A stretch of 64,000 bases of DNA from Tindallia magadiensis (lineage in GTDB: Bacteria; Bacillota; Clostridia; Peptostreptococcales; Tindalliaceae): NCBI RefSeq assembly GCF_900113635.1, contig NZ_FOQA01000001.1, positions 372,001-436,000 on the forward strand, written 5' to 3'. The position numbers and the translations under genes were made by a program. Below, piece after piece: positions 8,891 through 17,326 of the stretch. The notes under the pieces are model-generated. The model saw only the letters and a list, made by a program, of their open reading frames with translations. It ran no database searches and was not told the DNA's origin. Each line of letters starts with the position of its first letter. Position 1 is the first letter of the stretch.

Positions 8891-9421
8891 TTGGAAAGGT
8901 TAAAAGACTTTATTCATGATTATTCTGATTTATTTTTAGCTTCGCTAATTACTGCTTCAATGGCATTTGTAGTCTTTTGGAATTTAAATACTATTTTCGA
9001 TGATTCACCTTCTGTCGCCAATGCAACTCCTCCTTCTACTGAAGATTATGCTTCGACGGATCATTCTTATGATGATTCAGATGAATTACCTGCCCCTGAT
9101 TCAGATCCTGTCGTTATTGACCTCACTCCTGAAGATGAAGATCAGCAAAGTGATGACTCCACCACTTCTGAAGAGACAGCCGCAACAGATTCTGAATCAG
9201 TCGAAGCTCATCATTATGTAACTATCGATATCCCAAGCGGTACACCAGGAGTTGGCATTGCTAATATTTTAGTAGAGGCTGATTTAGTTGAAAATCCGGG
9301 CGATTTTGTTCAAGCTGCAGAAGAATTGAATCTCTCTCTCAGCTTAAAGTCAGGCACCTACAATATTCCAATAAACGCAACTCCAGAACAGTTGGTTCGT
9401 ATAATTGCAGGTCAAGAATAG
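8891..9421 (+). CDS. Membrane-anchored protein with orphan MltG-type LysM-like domain
   Basis: The 176-residue protein has a single membrane anchor (about 13-35), a long acidic, Ser/Thr/Asp/Glu-rich linker (about 38-108) and a C-terminal domain (about 110-175) with IPSGTPGVGIANIL, then LKSGTYNIP and the terminal LVRIIAGQE. This matches the LysM-like N-terminal subdomain of the endolytic transglycosylase MltG (YceG). The catalytic YceG domain is absent, so it is not a transglycosylase; binding to peptidoglycan strands is an inference. Start is a TTG with AAAGGTG upstream. Monocistronic. Confidence 0.65.
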   Translation: MERLKDFIHDYSDLFLASLITASMAFVVFWNLNTIFDDSPSVANATPPSTEDYASTDHSYDDSDELPAPDSDPVVIDLTPEDEDQQSDDSTTSEETAATDSESVEAHHYVTIDIPSGTPGVGIANILVEADLVENPGDFVQAAEELNLSLSLKSGTYNIPINATPEQLVRIIAGQE

Positions 9422-9424
9422 GAT

Positions 9425-9462
9425 AAGCCAGCCTGACATCATGCTTAATGACAGACTGGCTT
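9425..9462. terminator. Inverted repeat between convergent genes, probable bidirectional terminator
   Basis: AAGCCAG pairs with CTGGCTT, extended after one mismatch by CTG/CAG. It lies immediately after the stop of the MltG-like gene and about 30 nt beyond the stop of the convergent thioesterase gene. T-tracts are short, so efficiency is uncertain. Confidence 0.45.
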
Positions 9463-9490
9463 CCACTTATTCATTTTCATTCTTTAGATA

Positions 9491-9916
9491 CTATCGGTTC
9501 AAATCTTCCAAGGCTTGTGCTCTTTCATGAGCACGTTTAATTAAAGCATCCTTATTCACTAAATATCGTTCCTGCTTTCCTTTTGCAATTTCACCAATTT
9601 CGTCATAACAAGTCATTTCGAAATGTAAAGCACTTCCTTCAATTCGATCCAGCTTCGCTTTAACCGTAACCTGCATTCCTTGTAATGTAGGCTTTTCATG
9701 GGTTATTTCTATTTTTTTACCTACAGTAATAAAACCTTCTGGTACATTTTTTCCTACTAATTCAACAGCTGCTTCAATCATCATTCCTACCAAGGCTGTT
9801 GTTGAAAACAATGTTTCAATTCCAGCCCTCCCAAAACTAACGGTAGTGTCTTCATAGGCCACCCTCTTTTGAACACAGTACTCCAAGCCTTCACTTAACG
9901 TAAAATCTTCATGCAT
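9491..9916 (-). CDS. FlK-type hotdog thioesterase
   Basis: A 141-residue hotdog protein resembling fluoroacetyl-CoA thioesterase (FlK) family members: TTALVGMMIEAA supplies the Thr and Glu, and ITHEKPT the His, at the positions of the FlK catalytic Thr/Glu/His. Most members of this family hydrolyse other small acyl-CoAs; the substrate cannot be read here. Start follows GGGGGG. It is divergently placed from the 2-oxoacid oxidoreductase operon, whose product is an acyl-CoA, which makes a functional link plausible but unproven. Confidence 0.75.
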   Translation of the reverse strand: MHEDFTLSEGLEYCVQKRVAYEDTTVSFGRAGIETLFSTTALVGMMIEAAVELVGKNVPEGFITVGKKIEITHEKPTLQGMQVTVKAKLDRIEGSALHFEMTCYDEIGEIAKGKQERYLVNKDALIKRAHERAQALEDLNR

Positions 9917-10090
9917 ACATAACCCCCCCTTTTTTATTTATTATTACCCGCTTATTTTATACATACACTGTTTTTCCAATATATTCTTAAGAAACTTCTT
10001 TTGCAATCAGTAAATTATTTTAATGCTTCTAATAATTGTTGAATGATGGTAAAATATACTTATCTACGATTATCGAAAGGAGGTTTTATT

Positions 10091-10294
10091 ATGCCAAAAG
10101 CAGTTGTTTTGGAGAAATATTGTAAAAGTTGCCGTTTATGCGTTGATATTTGTCCTCAAAAAATAATGGATATCAGTACTAAATCAAACGAAAAGGGTTA
10201 TTTTGTCGCTGCTTGCATTGATCAAGAAAAGTGCACCGGTTGTACTCTTTGCGCTACTGTTTGCCCAGACGTTGCTATCGAAGTATACAAATAA
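10091..10294 (+). CDS. korD: 2-oxoacid:ferredoxin oxidoreductase, delta (ferredoxin-like) subunit
   Basis: A 67-residue 2x[4Fe-4S] subunit with cysteines at about 11, 14, 17, 21 and 48, 51, 54, 58 (CKSCRLCVDICP and CTGCTLCATVCP). It passes electrons from the thiamine-diphosphate site to free ferredoxin. The start is the ATG at 10091 after AAAGGAGG, not an in-frame ATG 48 nt upstream. First gene of a four-gene operon in the order delta, alpha, beta, gamma, typical of Clostridia. Kor and Vor types cannot be told apart by eye. Confidence 0.88.
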   Translation: MPKAVVLEKYCKSCRLCVDICPQKIMDISTKSNEKGYFVAACIDQEKCTGCTLCATVCPDVAIEVYK

Positions 10295-10315
10295 CTCATC
10301 AAGGAGTGTTAAAGA

Positions 10316-11389
10316 ATGGAAAAAGTTTTGTTGAAAGGTAATGAGATTATTGGCGAAGCTGCCATACGAGCTAATTGCAAAGTTTTCTTCGGGTATCCAA
10401 TTACACCATCAACTGAAGTTATTGAATATCTTTCTGCTAATTTACCATCAAAGGGTGGATCAGTTTTACAGGCCGAAGATGAAATAGGCGCTATTAACAT
10501 GTGTTATGGTGCAGCTTGCACTGGCACAAGAGTAATGACTGCATCTTCCAGCCCCGGAATAAGCTTAAAACAAGAAGGCATTTCTTATGCTGCAGCTGTT
10601 GAATTACCCATGGTTTTAGTTAATGTTAACCGATGTGGTCCAGGGCTTGGTGGATTAGGCCCAGCGCAATCAGACTATTTCCAATCTACCAAAGGAGGTG
10701 GCCACGGAGATTATCGATTGATTGTTTTAGCACCTTCAAAAGCCCAGGAATTATATGATTATACGATGGAAGCTTTTGATTTAGCCGATCAGTATCGAAA
10801 TCCAGTAATGGTTCATACGGACGGGTTTCTCGGTCAAACGATGGAGCCAGTAATCTTAAAAGATCCTCCTAAAAGCCCTGATATCGATAGAACTTGGACG
10901 GTTTCTGGATGTAAGGGCCGTAAAAAACGCATTCTAGCCAGCTATTCACTGACAAATGAAATTGGCGAATCAAACAACCTATATTTAGAGAAAAAATATA
11001 AGGAAATTCAAGAAACAGAGCAACGATGGGAAGCTTTTCATGCAGATGATGCCGAATATTTACTTGTTAGTTATGGCACTACTGGCAGAATCTGTAAAAG
11101 CACTGTTCTAAATGCACGAAAAAAAGGAATCAAGCTTGGCTTGATTCGGCCTATAACTTTGTGGCCTTTTCCAGAAAAAGGCATAAAGCCACTCGTTAGT
11201 CAGTTGAAAGGAATTGTTTCAGTAGAACTTAATACTGGTCAGATGATCGAAGATGTTAAACTTTCAGCCGAATGCAAAGTCCCTGTGCATTTATTCAGAA
11301 GACAGGGCGGCATGCTTCCAACAGAAGACGAAATCTTAGAATATGTAGAAAAAACTTTTCAACTTAACAACAAGGAGGTGAATCTATAA
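10316..11389 (+). CDS. korA: 2-oxoacid:ferredoxin oxidoreductase, alpha subunit
   Basis: A 357-residue alpha subunit with the pyrimidine-binding domain of the PFOR superfamily (FFGYPITPSTEV near residue 25, then QAEDEIGAI) and the transketolase-C-like domain in the second half. It oxidatively decarboxylates a 2-oxoacid (2-oxoglutarate or branched-chain) to acyl-CoA together with the beta subunit. Its stop overlaps the start of the beta gene by one nucleotide (TAATG). Annotators often call this sequence type VorB. Confidence 0.88.
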   Translation: MEKVLLKGNEIIGEAAIRANCKVFFGYPITPSTEVIEYLSANLPSKGGSVLQAEDEIGAINMCYGAACTGTRVMTASSSPGISLKQEGISYAAAVELPMVLVNVNRCGPGLGGLGPAQSDYFQSTKGGGHGDYRLIVLAPSKAQELYDYTMEAFDLADQYRNPVMVHTDGFLGQTMEPVILKDPPKSPDIDRTWTVSGCKGRKKRILASYSLTNEIGESNNLYLEKKYKEIQETEQRWEAFHADDAEYLLVSYGTTGRICKSTVLNARKKGIKLGLIRPITLWPFPEKGIKPLVSQLKGIVSVELNTGQMIEDVKLSAECKVPVHLFRRQGGMLPTEDEILEYVEKTFQLNNKEVNL

Positions 11390-12141
11390 TGAATAAGGTT
11401 TTTGAACGTTCTAAAGGCTTATCAGATGCTCATTTTACTTTTTGCCCTGGATGTACTCACGGAACCATCATGAGGTTAATTGCAGAAGTAATGGATGAAC
11501 TTCAGATTATTGAAGAAACCATCGGTGTTTCACCGGTTGGATGCGCTGGCTTCTGTCAGGATTTTTTCACTTGTGACTTCGTCGGAGCAGCCCATGGTAG
11601 AGCTCAAGCAGTAGGAACTGGAATAAAGCGTTCTTTACCAGATAAAATGGTCTTTACTTACCAAGGAGATGGTGATATCGCAGCTATCGGTACGCAACAT
11701 GCTATTCATTGTGCTGCTAGAGGCGAAAAAATAACTTCAATTATGGTGAACAATGCCATTTACGGAATGACTGGCGGTCAAATGGCACCAACAACGTTAG
11801 AAGGGATGAAAACCAGCACTAGTCCTTTTGGAAGAGATCCAGTTGATGTTGGGATGCCCATGGATTTCCCTAAAATAATCGCCAATATTCCCGGAGCCGT
11901 TTATGTAGCCTCTGTTTCTGTTGATTCACCTAAAAATATTATCAAGGCAAAAAAAGCAATAAAAAAAGCATTCCGAGTGCAGCAAGCTGGTTTAGGATTT
12001 GCACTCGTAAGTATTCTTTCAACATGCCCTACTAACTGGGGAATGTCACCTATTGACAGTCTGCAATGGTTACGCGAAAATATGCTCCCAGTGTATGAAC
12101 TAGGTGAATTAAAAGAAACTGAGGAGGTAAAAAAACTATGA
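11389..12141 (+). CDS. korB: 2-oxoacid:ferredoxin oxidoreductase, beta (TPP-binding) subunit
   Basis: A 250-residue thiamine-diphosphate subunit: FCPGCTHG near residue 18, cluster-ligating Cys in VGCAGFCQDFF, and the TPP/Mg motif GDGDIAAIG ending in NN about 30 residues on (MVNNAIYGMTGGQ). All residues expected of an active subunit are present. An AAGGAGGTG ribosome binding site lies inside the end of the alpha gene. The stop overlaps the start of the gamma gene (ATGA). Confidence 0.9.
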   Translation: MNKVFERSKGLSDAHFTFCPGCTHGTIMRLIAEVMDELQIIEETIGVSPVGCAGFCQDFFTCDFVGAAHGRAQAVGTGIKRSLPDKMVFTYQGDGDIAAIGTQHAIHCAARGEKITSIMVNNAIYGMTGGQMAPTTLEGMKTSTSPFGRDPVDVGMPMDFPKIIANIPGAVYVASVSVDSPKNIIKAKKAIKKAFRVQQAGLGFALVSILSTCPTNWGMSPIDSLQWLRENMLPVYELGELKETEEVKKL

Positions 12142-12671
12142 TGGATACTGTAATTATGGCCGGTTTCGGTGGTCAAGGAATAATGTTCCTAGGAAAAGTA
12201 CTAGCTTACGCAGGGATGACCTCCGATCTTGAATTGTGTTGGATCCCTTCCTACGGACCTGAAATGAGAGGCGGAACAGCAAACTGTTCTGTTATTCTTT
12301 CAGACACTGAAATTCATTCGCCAGTAGTCGACAGTGCAGACGCAGTTATTGCTATGAACCAGCCTGCATATGAGCGTTTCAAGTCTAGAGTGAAACCAGG
12401 AGGATTCCTTATTATCAATTCTTCTTTAGCTACTCCCAGCAACGATAGAACAGACATTACGACCATAAGCGTTCCCGCTTCAGACATTGCAAATAAACTT
12501 GGTAATCCCAGCATCGCAAACATGGTATGCTTAGGTACGTTATTACCCTCTATGAAGCTAGCTAACTGGGACTCCGTTGAAAAATCAATGAAGAAACTTA
12601 CCATTAAACGACCTGAATTTTTACAAGGAAACCTTGATGCCATTAAAGAAGGAATGAAATACCAGTCCTAA
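12138..12671 (+). CDS. korC: 2-oxoacid:ferredoxin oxidoreductase, gamma subunit
   Basis: A 177-residue gamma subunit with the family start MAGFGGQGIMFLGK and SYGPEMRGGTANCSVI; it binds CoA/completes the active site of the heterotetramer. Last gene of the operon, with its start codon overlapping the beta stop by 4 nt, and followed 14 nt downstream by a long inverted repeat. Confidence 0.9.
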   Translation: MMDTVIMAGFGGQGIMFLGKVLAYAGMTSDLELCWIPSYGPEMRGGTANCSVILSDTEIHSPVVDSADAVIAMNQPAYERFKSRVKPGGFLIINSSLATPSNDRTDITTISVPASDIANKLGNPSIANMVCLGTLLPSMKLANWDSVEKSMKKLTIKRPEFLQGNLDAIKEGMKYQS

Positions 12672-12684
12672 ACTGTTTAAAATA

Positions 12685-12727
12685 ACATAAGAAGCCAAGG
12701 CATGCTTTAGCTTTTGGCTTCTTATGT
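12685..12727. terminator. Long inverted repeat, probable bidirectional terminator
   Basis: A perfect 14-bp stem (ACATAAGAAGCCAA with its complement) around a 15-nt loop. It lies between the convergent kor operon and the XRE regulator gene. There is no long T run, so termination strength is uncertain. Confidence 0.6.
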
Positions 12728-12748
12728 CATTTAGTATTGCATAGATTT

Positions 12749-13522
12749 CTATGATTTAATAAATGGATTTTTTATTAAATGCACATAGTTCAACACTTGA
12801 ATCATTTCCTCTTTGCTAAAAGTACATATAGAGCCAATAACATTTTGTACATTTTTATCAAATAATATTTCTCTCATCTCAGGTGTTATTGCGCCAATCA
12901 TTTCTTCTACTTCTTCCTGTTCAAGAATCAAATAGCAAATTGATATGCCCAAGGATTCACTTATTTTCTCTATTGAATCCAAAGATGCTTGCACTTTTCC
13001 GTTTTCCAGATGCGTAATCATAGCTGTTGATAATCCTGTTATTTCAGCAAGTTCCTTTTGCGTGATCCCTCTATTAACACGAGCATTCCTTAATTTCTGT
13101 CCCACTACACTTTGTTTCCGCTTGTTTCCAATAAACAAACTGATCGGAACTTGAAATACCTCTGTTATTGCTCTAAGAGCAGAAATCGAAGCAACTTTTT
13201 CCCCTCGCTCTACTTCACTTATGTACGTTGGAGATAGACCCGTAAGAGTACCTAATTCTTCTAAGTTTAATCCTTTGTTTTTTCGCAAAGCTCTGACTTT
13301 GTTGCCAGTTGCACCTACGGCTATATGTTTCCAGCTGCTAATATCATCATCACTCACTTCTAAAACTTCAACCAATCTTGCAAAAAACTTAGGGTTCATT
13401 TCTCGCTGATTATCTTCTATTTCCTGAAGTTGGTTAAGCGGTATTCTCATCTTCTCCGCTAAGAGTTCTTGTGTCATTTGATGCTTTTCACGAAGCCTTT
13501 TCACCCGATCACCATGAATCAA
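12749..13522 (-). CDS. Transcriptional regulator with three XRE-type HTH domains
   Basis: Three successive Cro/C1-type helix-turn-helix domains are visible at about 2-55, 66-120 and 141-195, each with the Q/N-LxEL...G.S...I...E.G pattern; the first is the most divergent. A short helical tail of about 55 residues follows with no cupin or peptidase domain. Single or double XRE proteins are common, triple ones much less so. The start is taken as a TTG after GGGAGGAG; a GTG six codons upstream is the alternative. It sits alone between the kor operon and the two-component pair; targets are unknown. Confidence 0.8.
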   Translation of the reverse strand: MIHGDRVKRLREKHQMTQELLAEKMRIPLNQLQEIEDNQREMNPKFFARLVEVLEVSDDDISSWKHIAVGATGNKVRALRKNKGLNLEELGTLTGLSPTYISEVERGEKVASISALRAITEVFQVPISLFIGNKRKQSVVGQKLRNARVNRGITQKELAEITGLSTAMITHLENGKVQASLDSIEKISESLGISICYLILEQEEVEEMIGAITPEMREILFDKNVQNVIGSICTFSKEEMIQVLNYVHLIKNPFIKS

Positions 13523-13669
13523 AATTTTCACTCCTCCCACTTATATGAAACATATATCCTAGTATATTTTAATTGATTATGTTCTGATTTTATCATAATA
13601 CTCTTCATTAGCACAATTAATTCGTCATCAACATCAAAGAGTAGGTTTACCCCTACCTAATCTATCGGT

Positions 13670-14311
13670 TTACTTTCGCGACATATGTTTTAACCACAAT
13701 CCAGCTGCCTCTGTTCTATTAGTAACTTCTATGTTTCTCATTATCTTCGTTATTAAATTTCTAACTGTTTTTTCCGCTAAAAATAATTTCTCTCCTATTT
13801 CTTTGTTTGTTTTTCCCTGACTCACTAGCGCTAATATTGTTTGTTCACGCTCCGATAATCGTGATAAAAAAGGATCTTCTTTTGCCGACTGACTCATAAT
13901 GATCTGAACCTTTTGATCCATCACAGTCAGTCCGTGTAACACGTTGTGAATTGCTTGAACAATCGCCTTTCCATCTACATTTTTGAGTAAATATCCATCA
14001 GCACCATTCTTAATACTTTCCTGAACCATAAAATCTTCTGCATAGGCTGTTAAAATCAGTACGCGAATGTCACTATTTCTCTTTTTTATTTCCCTTACAC
14101 CTTCAGTCCCATCTCCATCAGGCAGTTGCATATCCAAAAGAACAATATGTGGATTTGTTTCGTCTAGATTATCATACATCTCTTTCAACGAAGCAGCCTC
14201 TGAACAAACGGTTAGATCCTCGTCCTTTTCAATCAATCCTTTTAAGCCTAACCGTACGATTTTATGATCATCTACCAACATAACTTTTTTCTTAGTATTT
14301 TTTTCTATCAT
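13670..14311 (-). CDS. NarL/LuxR-family response regulator
   Basis: A 213-residue regulator with a complete receiver (MLVDDHK, phosphorylation site in LLDMQLPDGDG, LLKNVDG lysine) and a C-terminal LuxR/GerE HTH (about 148-205: LSEREQTILALVSQG, NKEIGEKLF). Its gene starts 2 nt after the stop of the histidine kinase, so the two form a two-component system transcribed kinase first. Confidence 0.92.
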   Translation of the reverse strand: MIEKNTKKKVMLVDDHKIVRLGLKGLIEKDEDLTVCSEAASLKEMYDNLDETNPHIVLLDMQLPDGDGTEGVREIKKRNSDIRVLILTAYAEDFMVQESIKNGADGYLLKNVDGKAIVQAIHNVLHGLTVMDQKVQIIMSQSAKEDPFLSRLSEREQTILALVSQGKTNKEIGEKLFLAEKTVRNLITKIMRNIEVTNRTEAAGLWLKHMSRK

Positions 14312-14313
14312 TA

Positions 14314-15711
14314 CTATTCATCCTCCCATGGTACTTTTACCATTATTCTAGTGCCTTCTTTGCTGCTTTTTATCTCCATCGATCCGTTAATCCTAATAAT
14401 ACGATCTTTCATATTTTGTATTCCATAGCCCTCAGTATTCTTCTTATTACTATTAAAGCCCACTCCATCATCATCTAACTCCACTACTAACTCTTTTAAG
14501 TTGGAGTACACGCTTATTCGAACATTTTTTGCCTTTGAATGTTTCTGTATATTCATTAGCGACTCCTGAATTATATAGTATAATTCAGCATTTATATCTG
14601 TAGATATTTTCCCCATTACCATTGTTGGCACTAAGTAGTTATAATCACAGTTAACGTTACTCGTTCTTTGGAATTGTTCAGTCAAGCTAAGTAAGTTTTC
14701 TTTAAGATCTTCTATCCCTATATAACTGGATGAAAAAGTTTTCAGAAAATCTCTTGCTTCTTTTATAGTTTCATTTAAGTCTGATTTGAGTTCTTCCAAA
14801 CCCTCACGCATTTCATCACTTTCCGATACATCTAGCAAAGATTCAACTAGCATTCCTGCTCCAAATAAGCGTTGTATAATTTGATCATGAACCATTTGAA
14901 TGGTTTTTTTCCGATCTTGTATCAATAGCTGATGCTGTTCATATTCATTAAATCGTCTCTGAATTTCCCAACTGAAAGAATCAAAAATACGTATGGTTAT
15001 CACAGTTATTCCAATAGCCGAAACAGCTCTTACCAACTCTACCGGTATCCCTGTATACTGATAGAAAATAACATGATTAAGCACATTAGAAGGAAAAATA
15101 TCTAAAGGCGCAATAAAAACACCAGATGTTAATCCATAGAGGAAGAAAAAGATCCCCGCAGTCATGTACATCTTCGCATAATTTGACAATCGTAATCCTT
15201 TCAAATGATTACTGTTCTGAAAAAAGGATATCCCTGCTAAAATAGCACCAGGAAGTCCCATAAAGTACCTTGTCAAGTTATTGAATATTGTTATTTGCCA
15301 CATTAAATCTTTTTGAACAGAAGAAATTCTTCCGAGAAAGAAAAACAGCCATAATGAAAAAATCAACAAAGGTATCCATATATGTACTTTAATATTTTTT
15401 GTTGTTTCCTTCAAAACCATAGAAAAACCAAAGATCATCAAAAAAAGAAACGAAAAACCTGTCAAAAATGTTTCCAGCGTGTATAGTTGCCACTCAAAAC
15501 GGTCATAGGCTTTCATCATTCGAAGCATTGCAATCCATTCTGCTATACCATGTAACACACCAAAAGCCCCTATTAGCTGTATGGTGGTGAGTAAAGGAAA
15601 TTCACTCTTATGTCTAAATTTTTGTTGCAATGCTGATATTCCCAAAACAAAGAATGAAAGCCCATAAAAAAAGAATAACCATAAATACGTTTTTTCTTGA
15701 AATTGGTTCAA
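14314..15711 (-). CDS. Sensor histidine kinase, NarL-partner (HisKA_3) type
   Basis: About eight hydrophobic segments fill the first ~260 residues, with no extracellular sensor domain, resembling other multi-span signal-receiving kinases. They are followed by a HisKA_3 dimerisation helix with the phospho-His in QMVHDQIIQRLFG and a GHKL ATPase with ESLMNIQKHSKA, ELDDDGVGF and GYGIQNMKDR. The signal is not evident. Start: the first GTG (15720) has no spaced ribosome binding site, whereas a TTG three codons later lies 8 nt after GGAG; I use the latter with modest confidence. Confidence 0.85.
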   Translation of the reverse strand: MNQFQEKTYLWLFFFYGLSFFVLGISALQQKFRHKSEFPLLTTIQLIGAFGVLHGIAEWIAMLRMMKAYDRFEWQLYTLETFLTGFSFLFLMIFGFSMVLKETTKNIKVHIWIPLLIFSLWLFFFLGRISSVQKDLMWQITIFNNLTRYFMGLPGAILAGISFFQNSNHLKGLRLSNYAKMYMTAGIFFFLYGLTSGVFIAPLDIFPSNVLNHVIFYQYTGIPVELVRAVSAIGITVITIRIFDSFSWEIQRRFNEYEQHQLLIQDRKKTIQMVHDQIIQRLFGAGMLVESLLDVSESDEMREGLEELKSDLNETIKEARDFLKTFSSSYIGIEDLKENLLSLTEQFQRTSNVNCDYNYLVPTMVMGKISTDINAELYYIIQESLMNIQKHSKAKNVRISVYSNLKELVVELDDDGVGFNSNKKNTEGYGIQNMKDRIIRINGSMEIKSSKEGTRIMVKVPWEDE

Positions 15712-15795
15712 ATCAATCACTCCAGGATTATTCTAGTACCTTTTTGTATCCATCCTCATGATTAGTATAGCTACAAATCATACAAAACGCAAAAT

Positions 15796-15819
15796 AAAAC
15801 ACCAGATTTCTGGTGTTTT
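15796..15819 (-). terminator. Rho-independent terminator of the DUF523 gene
   Basis: A perfect 11-bp inverted repeat (AAAACACCAGA and complement) with a very short loop, lying just past the stop of the minus-strand gene; A/T tracts flank both sides. Confidence 0.6.
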
Positions 15820-15823
15820 GTTG

Positions 15824-16768
15824 TTACTCTTCCGTCATACGATTCACTCTTTGTTCACTTCTATACAAAATGGGAGCAGAAGAAAAAAATGTACCGTGTG
15901 AAAAAGCATGTCTTTCCATCGCGATCAACTCTTTTGTAATACGTGTCATGTTTCTTTGAATTTCAGGACTTAGCACATCTTCTATTTCTTGATTGGTAGA
16001 TTTTTTAAAGTAAACATAACTTTTCCAGAGCCTTTCTTTAATACGATTAACCGTAGACGGTTTTCTCAAAATCTCTAATATTTCCTTTTTAAGATTTTCT
16101 ACATATTCAGAAGAAAATCCTTTTGGGAGGATCGCAAGGTTCTTACCAACTAATCTCGCTGCCGAATCATCTATTTCTTGACATAAAAACTTAACTGTAT
16201 ACCACAAGTTATATAAATCTTGTTTTGATTGAATATCTTGAGAATGAACCCATGCAAATGCATGAAGTCTCCTACGCCAATCCCACCATCTTAATGGACT
16301 ATCAAGGTCTACAGCTGGGATTAAAAAAAATCCTTCTTTTAACAACAAAGACCCAAGCACACCAGGCGGATGACCTAAACGCTTATTTTTTAACGTTGTT
16401 CTATAGACACCACAGGTCGGACTACCCTCCATATATACGTATCCAATCGCATTTGCCGACCGTAGTATTTCTAATGTTGCTAAACATGATTTTTTTAACT
16501 TTTCTGTAACGTCTTCGCCTTTACGATTAATTATTTTTGCTTTTCCTTCCCAAACATCATCACCATTACCACCAGCTATTTTTATCGGTTCTCTTGGTAT
16601 CCCTAATCCTGCACTAACTTCTGGACAAACAGGATGCCACTCAAAATCACCACGTTCACGCCCCATGTTTTTAACTCGATCCCATCCTTTACGATTATAC
16701 CTAAAAGGAGCACCAACATTACATGCACTGACTCCTAAAACCACTTTTTCTTGAATTATACGTTCCAT
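15824..16768 (-). CDS. DUF523 (TudS-like) protein with C-terminal extension
   Basis: The N-terminal ~165 residues match DUF523: GVSACNVGAPFRYN, HPVCPEVSAGLGIPR and EGSPTCGVY, providing the three conserved Cys that bind a [4Fe-4S] cluster in the thiouracil desulfidase TudS. The remaining ~150 residues are helical and basic and do not look like the DUF1722 partner domain often fused to DUF523, so the C-terminus is unassigned. Start is the third in-frame ATG of a cluster, chosen because GGAG lies 9 nt upstream. Flanked by terminator-like hairpins, so monocistronic. Confidence 0.75.
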   Translation of the reverse strand: MERIIQEKVVLGVSACNVGAPFRYNRKGWDRVKNMGRERGDFEWHPVCPEVSAGLGIPREPIKIAGGNGDDVWEGKAKIINRKGEDVTEKLKKSCLATLEILRSANAIGYVYMEGSPTCGVYRTTLKNKRLGHPPGVLGSLLLKEGFFLIPAVDLDSPLRWWDWRRRLHAFAWVHSQDIQSKQDLYNLWYTVKFLCQEIDDSAARLVGKNLAILPKGFSSEYVENLKKEILEILRKPSTVNRIKERLWKSYVYFKKSTNQEIEDVLSPEIQRNMTRITKELIAMERHAFSHGTFFSSAPILYRSEQRVNRMTEE

Positions 16769-16842
16769 TTTTATCATCTCCATTCATGCATATATACATT
16801 ATATTAGTAGATGATACCCAATAAACGCTTCAAGACGCAAAA

Positions 16843-16874
16843 CAGCCAGACATAATCTATTTTATATCTGGCTG
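16843..16874 (-). terminator. Rho-independent terminator of the DUF948-like gene
   Basis: An 8-bp stem CAGCCAGA/TCTGGCTG with a 16-nt loop, followed on the minus strand by TTTT. It starts about 10 nt after the stop of the gene ending at 16885. Confidence 0.6.
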
Positions 16875-16884
16875 CAAGCAATCA

Positions 16885-17283
16885 TTAAAACCACTTTTTC
16901 TTATTTTTATTTCCCGAAAAAATACTTTGAATCATCATAAGGATTTTAAACAAATCTTTAACTGGTTCTACCACTTCTTCGTTAATTCCTTGTACTACAT
17001 CTGTTACATAGTCCGTCATTTCAGTAACATTCTCCACCGTAGACTGTACATGTTCCATGCTTTGATTTACGTGCGCTGTGATTCCCTCTACATTTTCCAG
17101 TACTCTTGGAATCCGCTCCAAGGATTCATCAATATGCTTTTCATTTTTATATACAACAGTTTGAATATTTTTTAATGCGTCATTAATCTTAATCAACGCC
17201 ATTAATAAGTATACTAACGCTCCTACACCTAGTAACGCAATAAGTACAATAAGTAATTCTCCAACGGTTACTGTTGCTCCCAT
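16885..17283 (-). CDS. DUF948-like membrane protein
   Basis: A 132-residue protein with one N-terminal membrane segment (about 8-30) followed by a long heptad-rich helix and a basic tail (NKNKKKW). This is the pattern of DUF948-type proteins (general stress/envelope, YtxG-like). It is 43 nt downstream of a YtxH-like gene; in Bacillus ytxG and ytxH are likewise neighbours, which supports both assignments. Biochemical role unknown. Confidence 0.65.
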   Translation of the reverse strand: MGATVTVGELLIVLIALLGVGALVYLLMALIKINDALKNIQTVVYKNEKHIDESLERIPRVLENVEGITAHVNQSMEHVQSTVENVTEMTDYVTDVVQGINEEVVEPVKDLFKILMMIQSIFSGNKNKKKWF

Positions 17284-17326
17284 ACCACCCCACCTTTGCT
17301 GTGTGTCGTTTTAATAAATTTTGATC

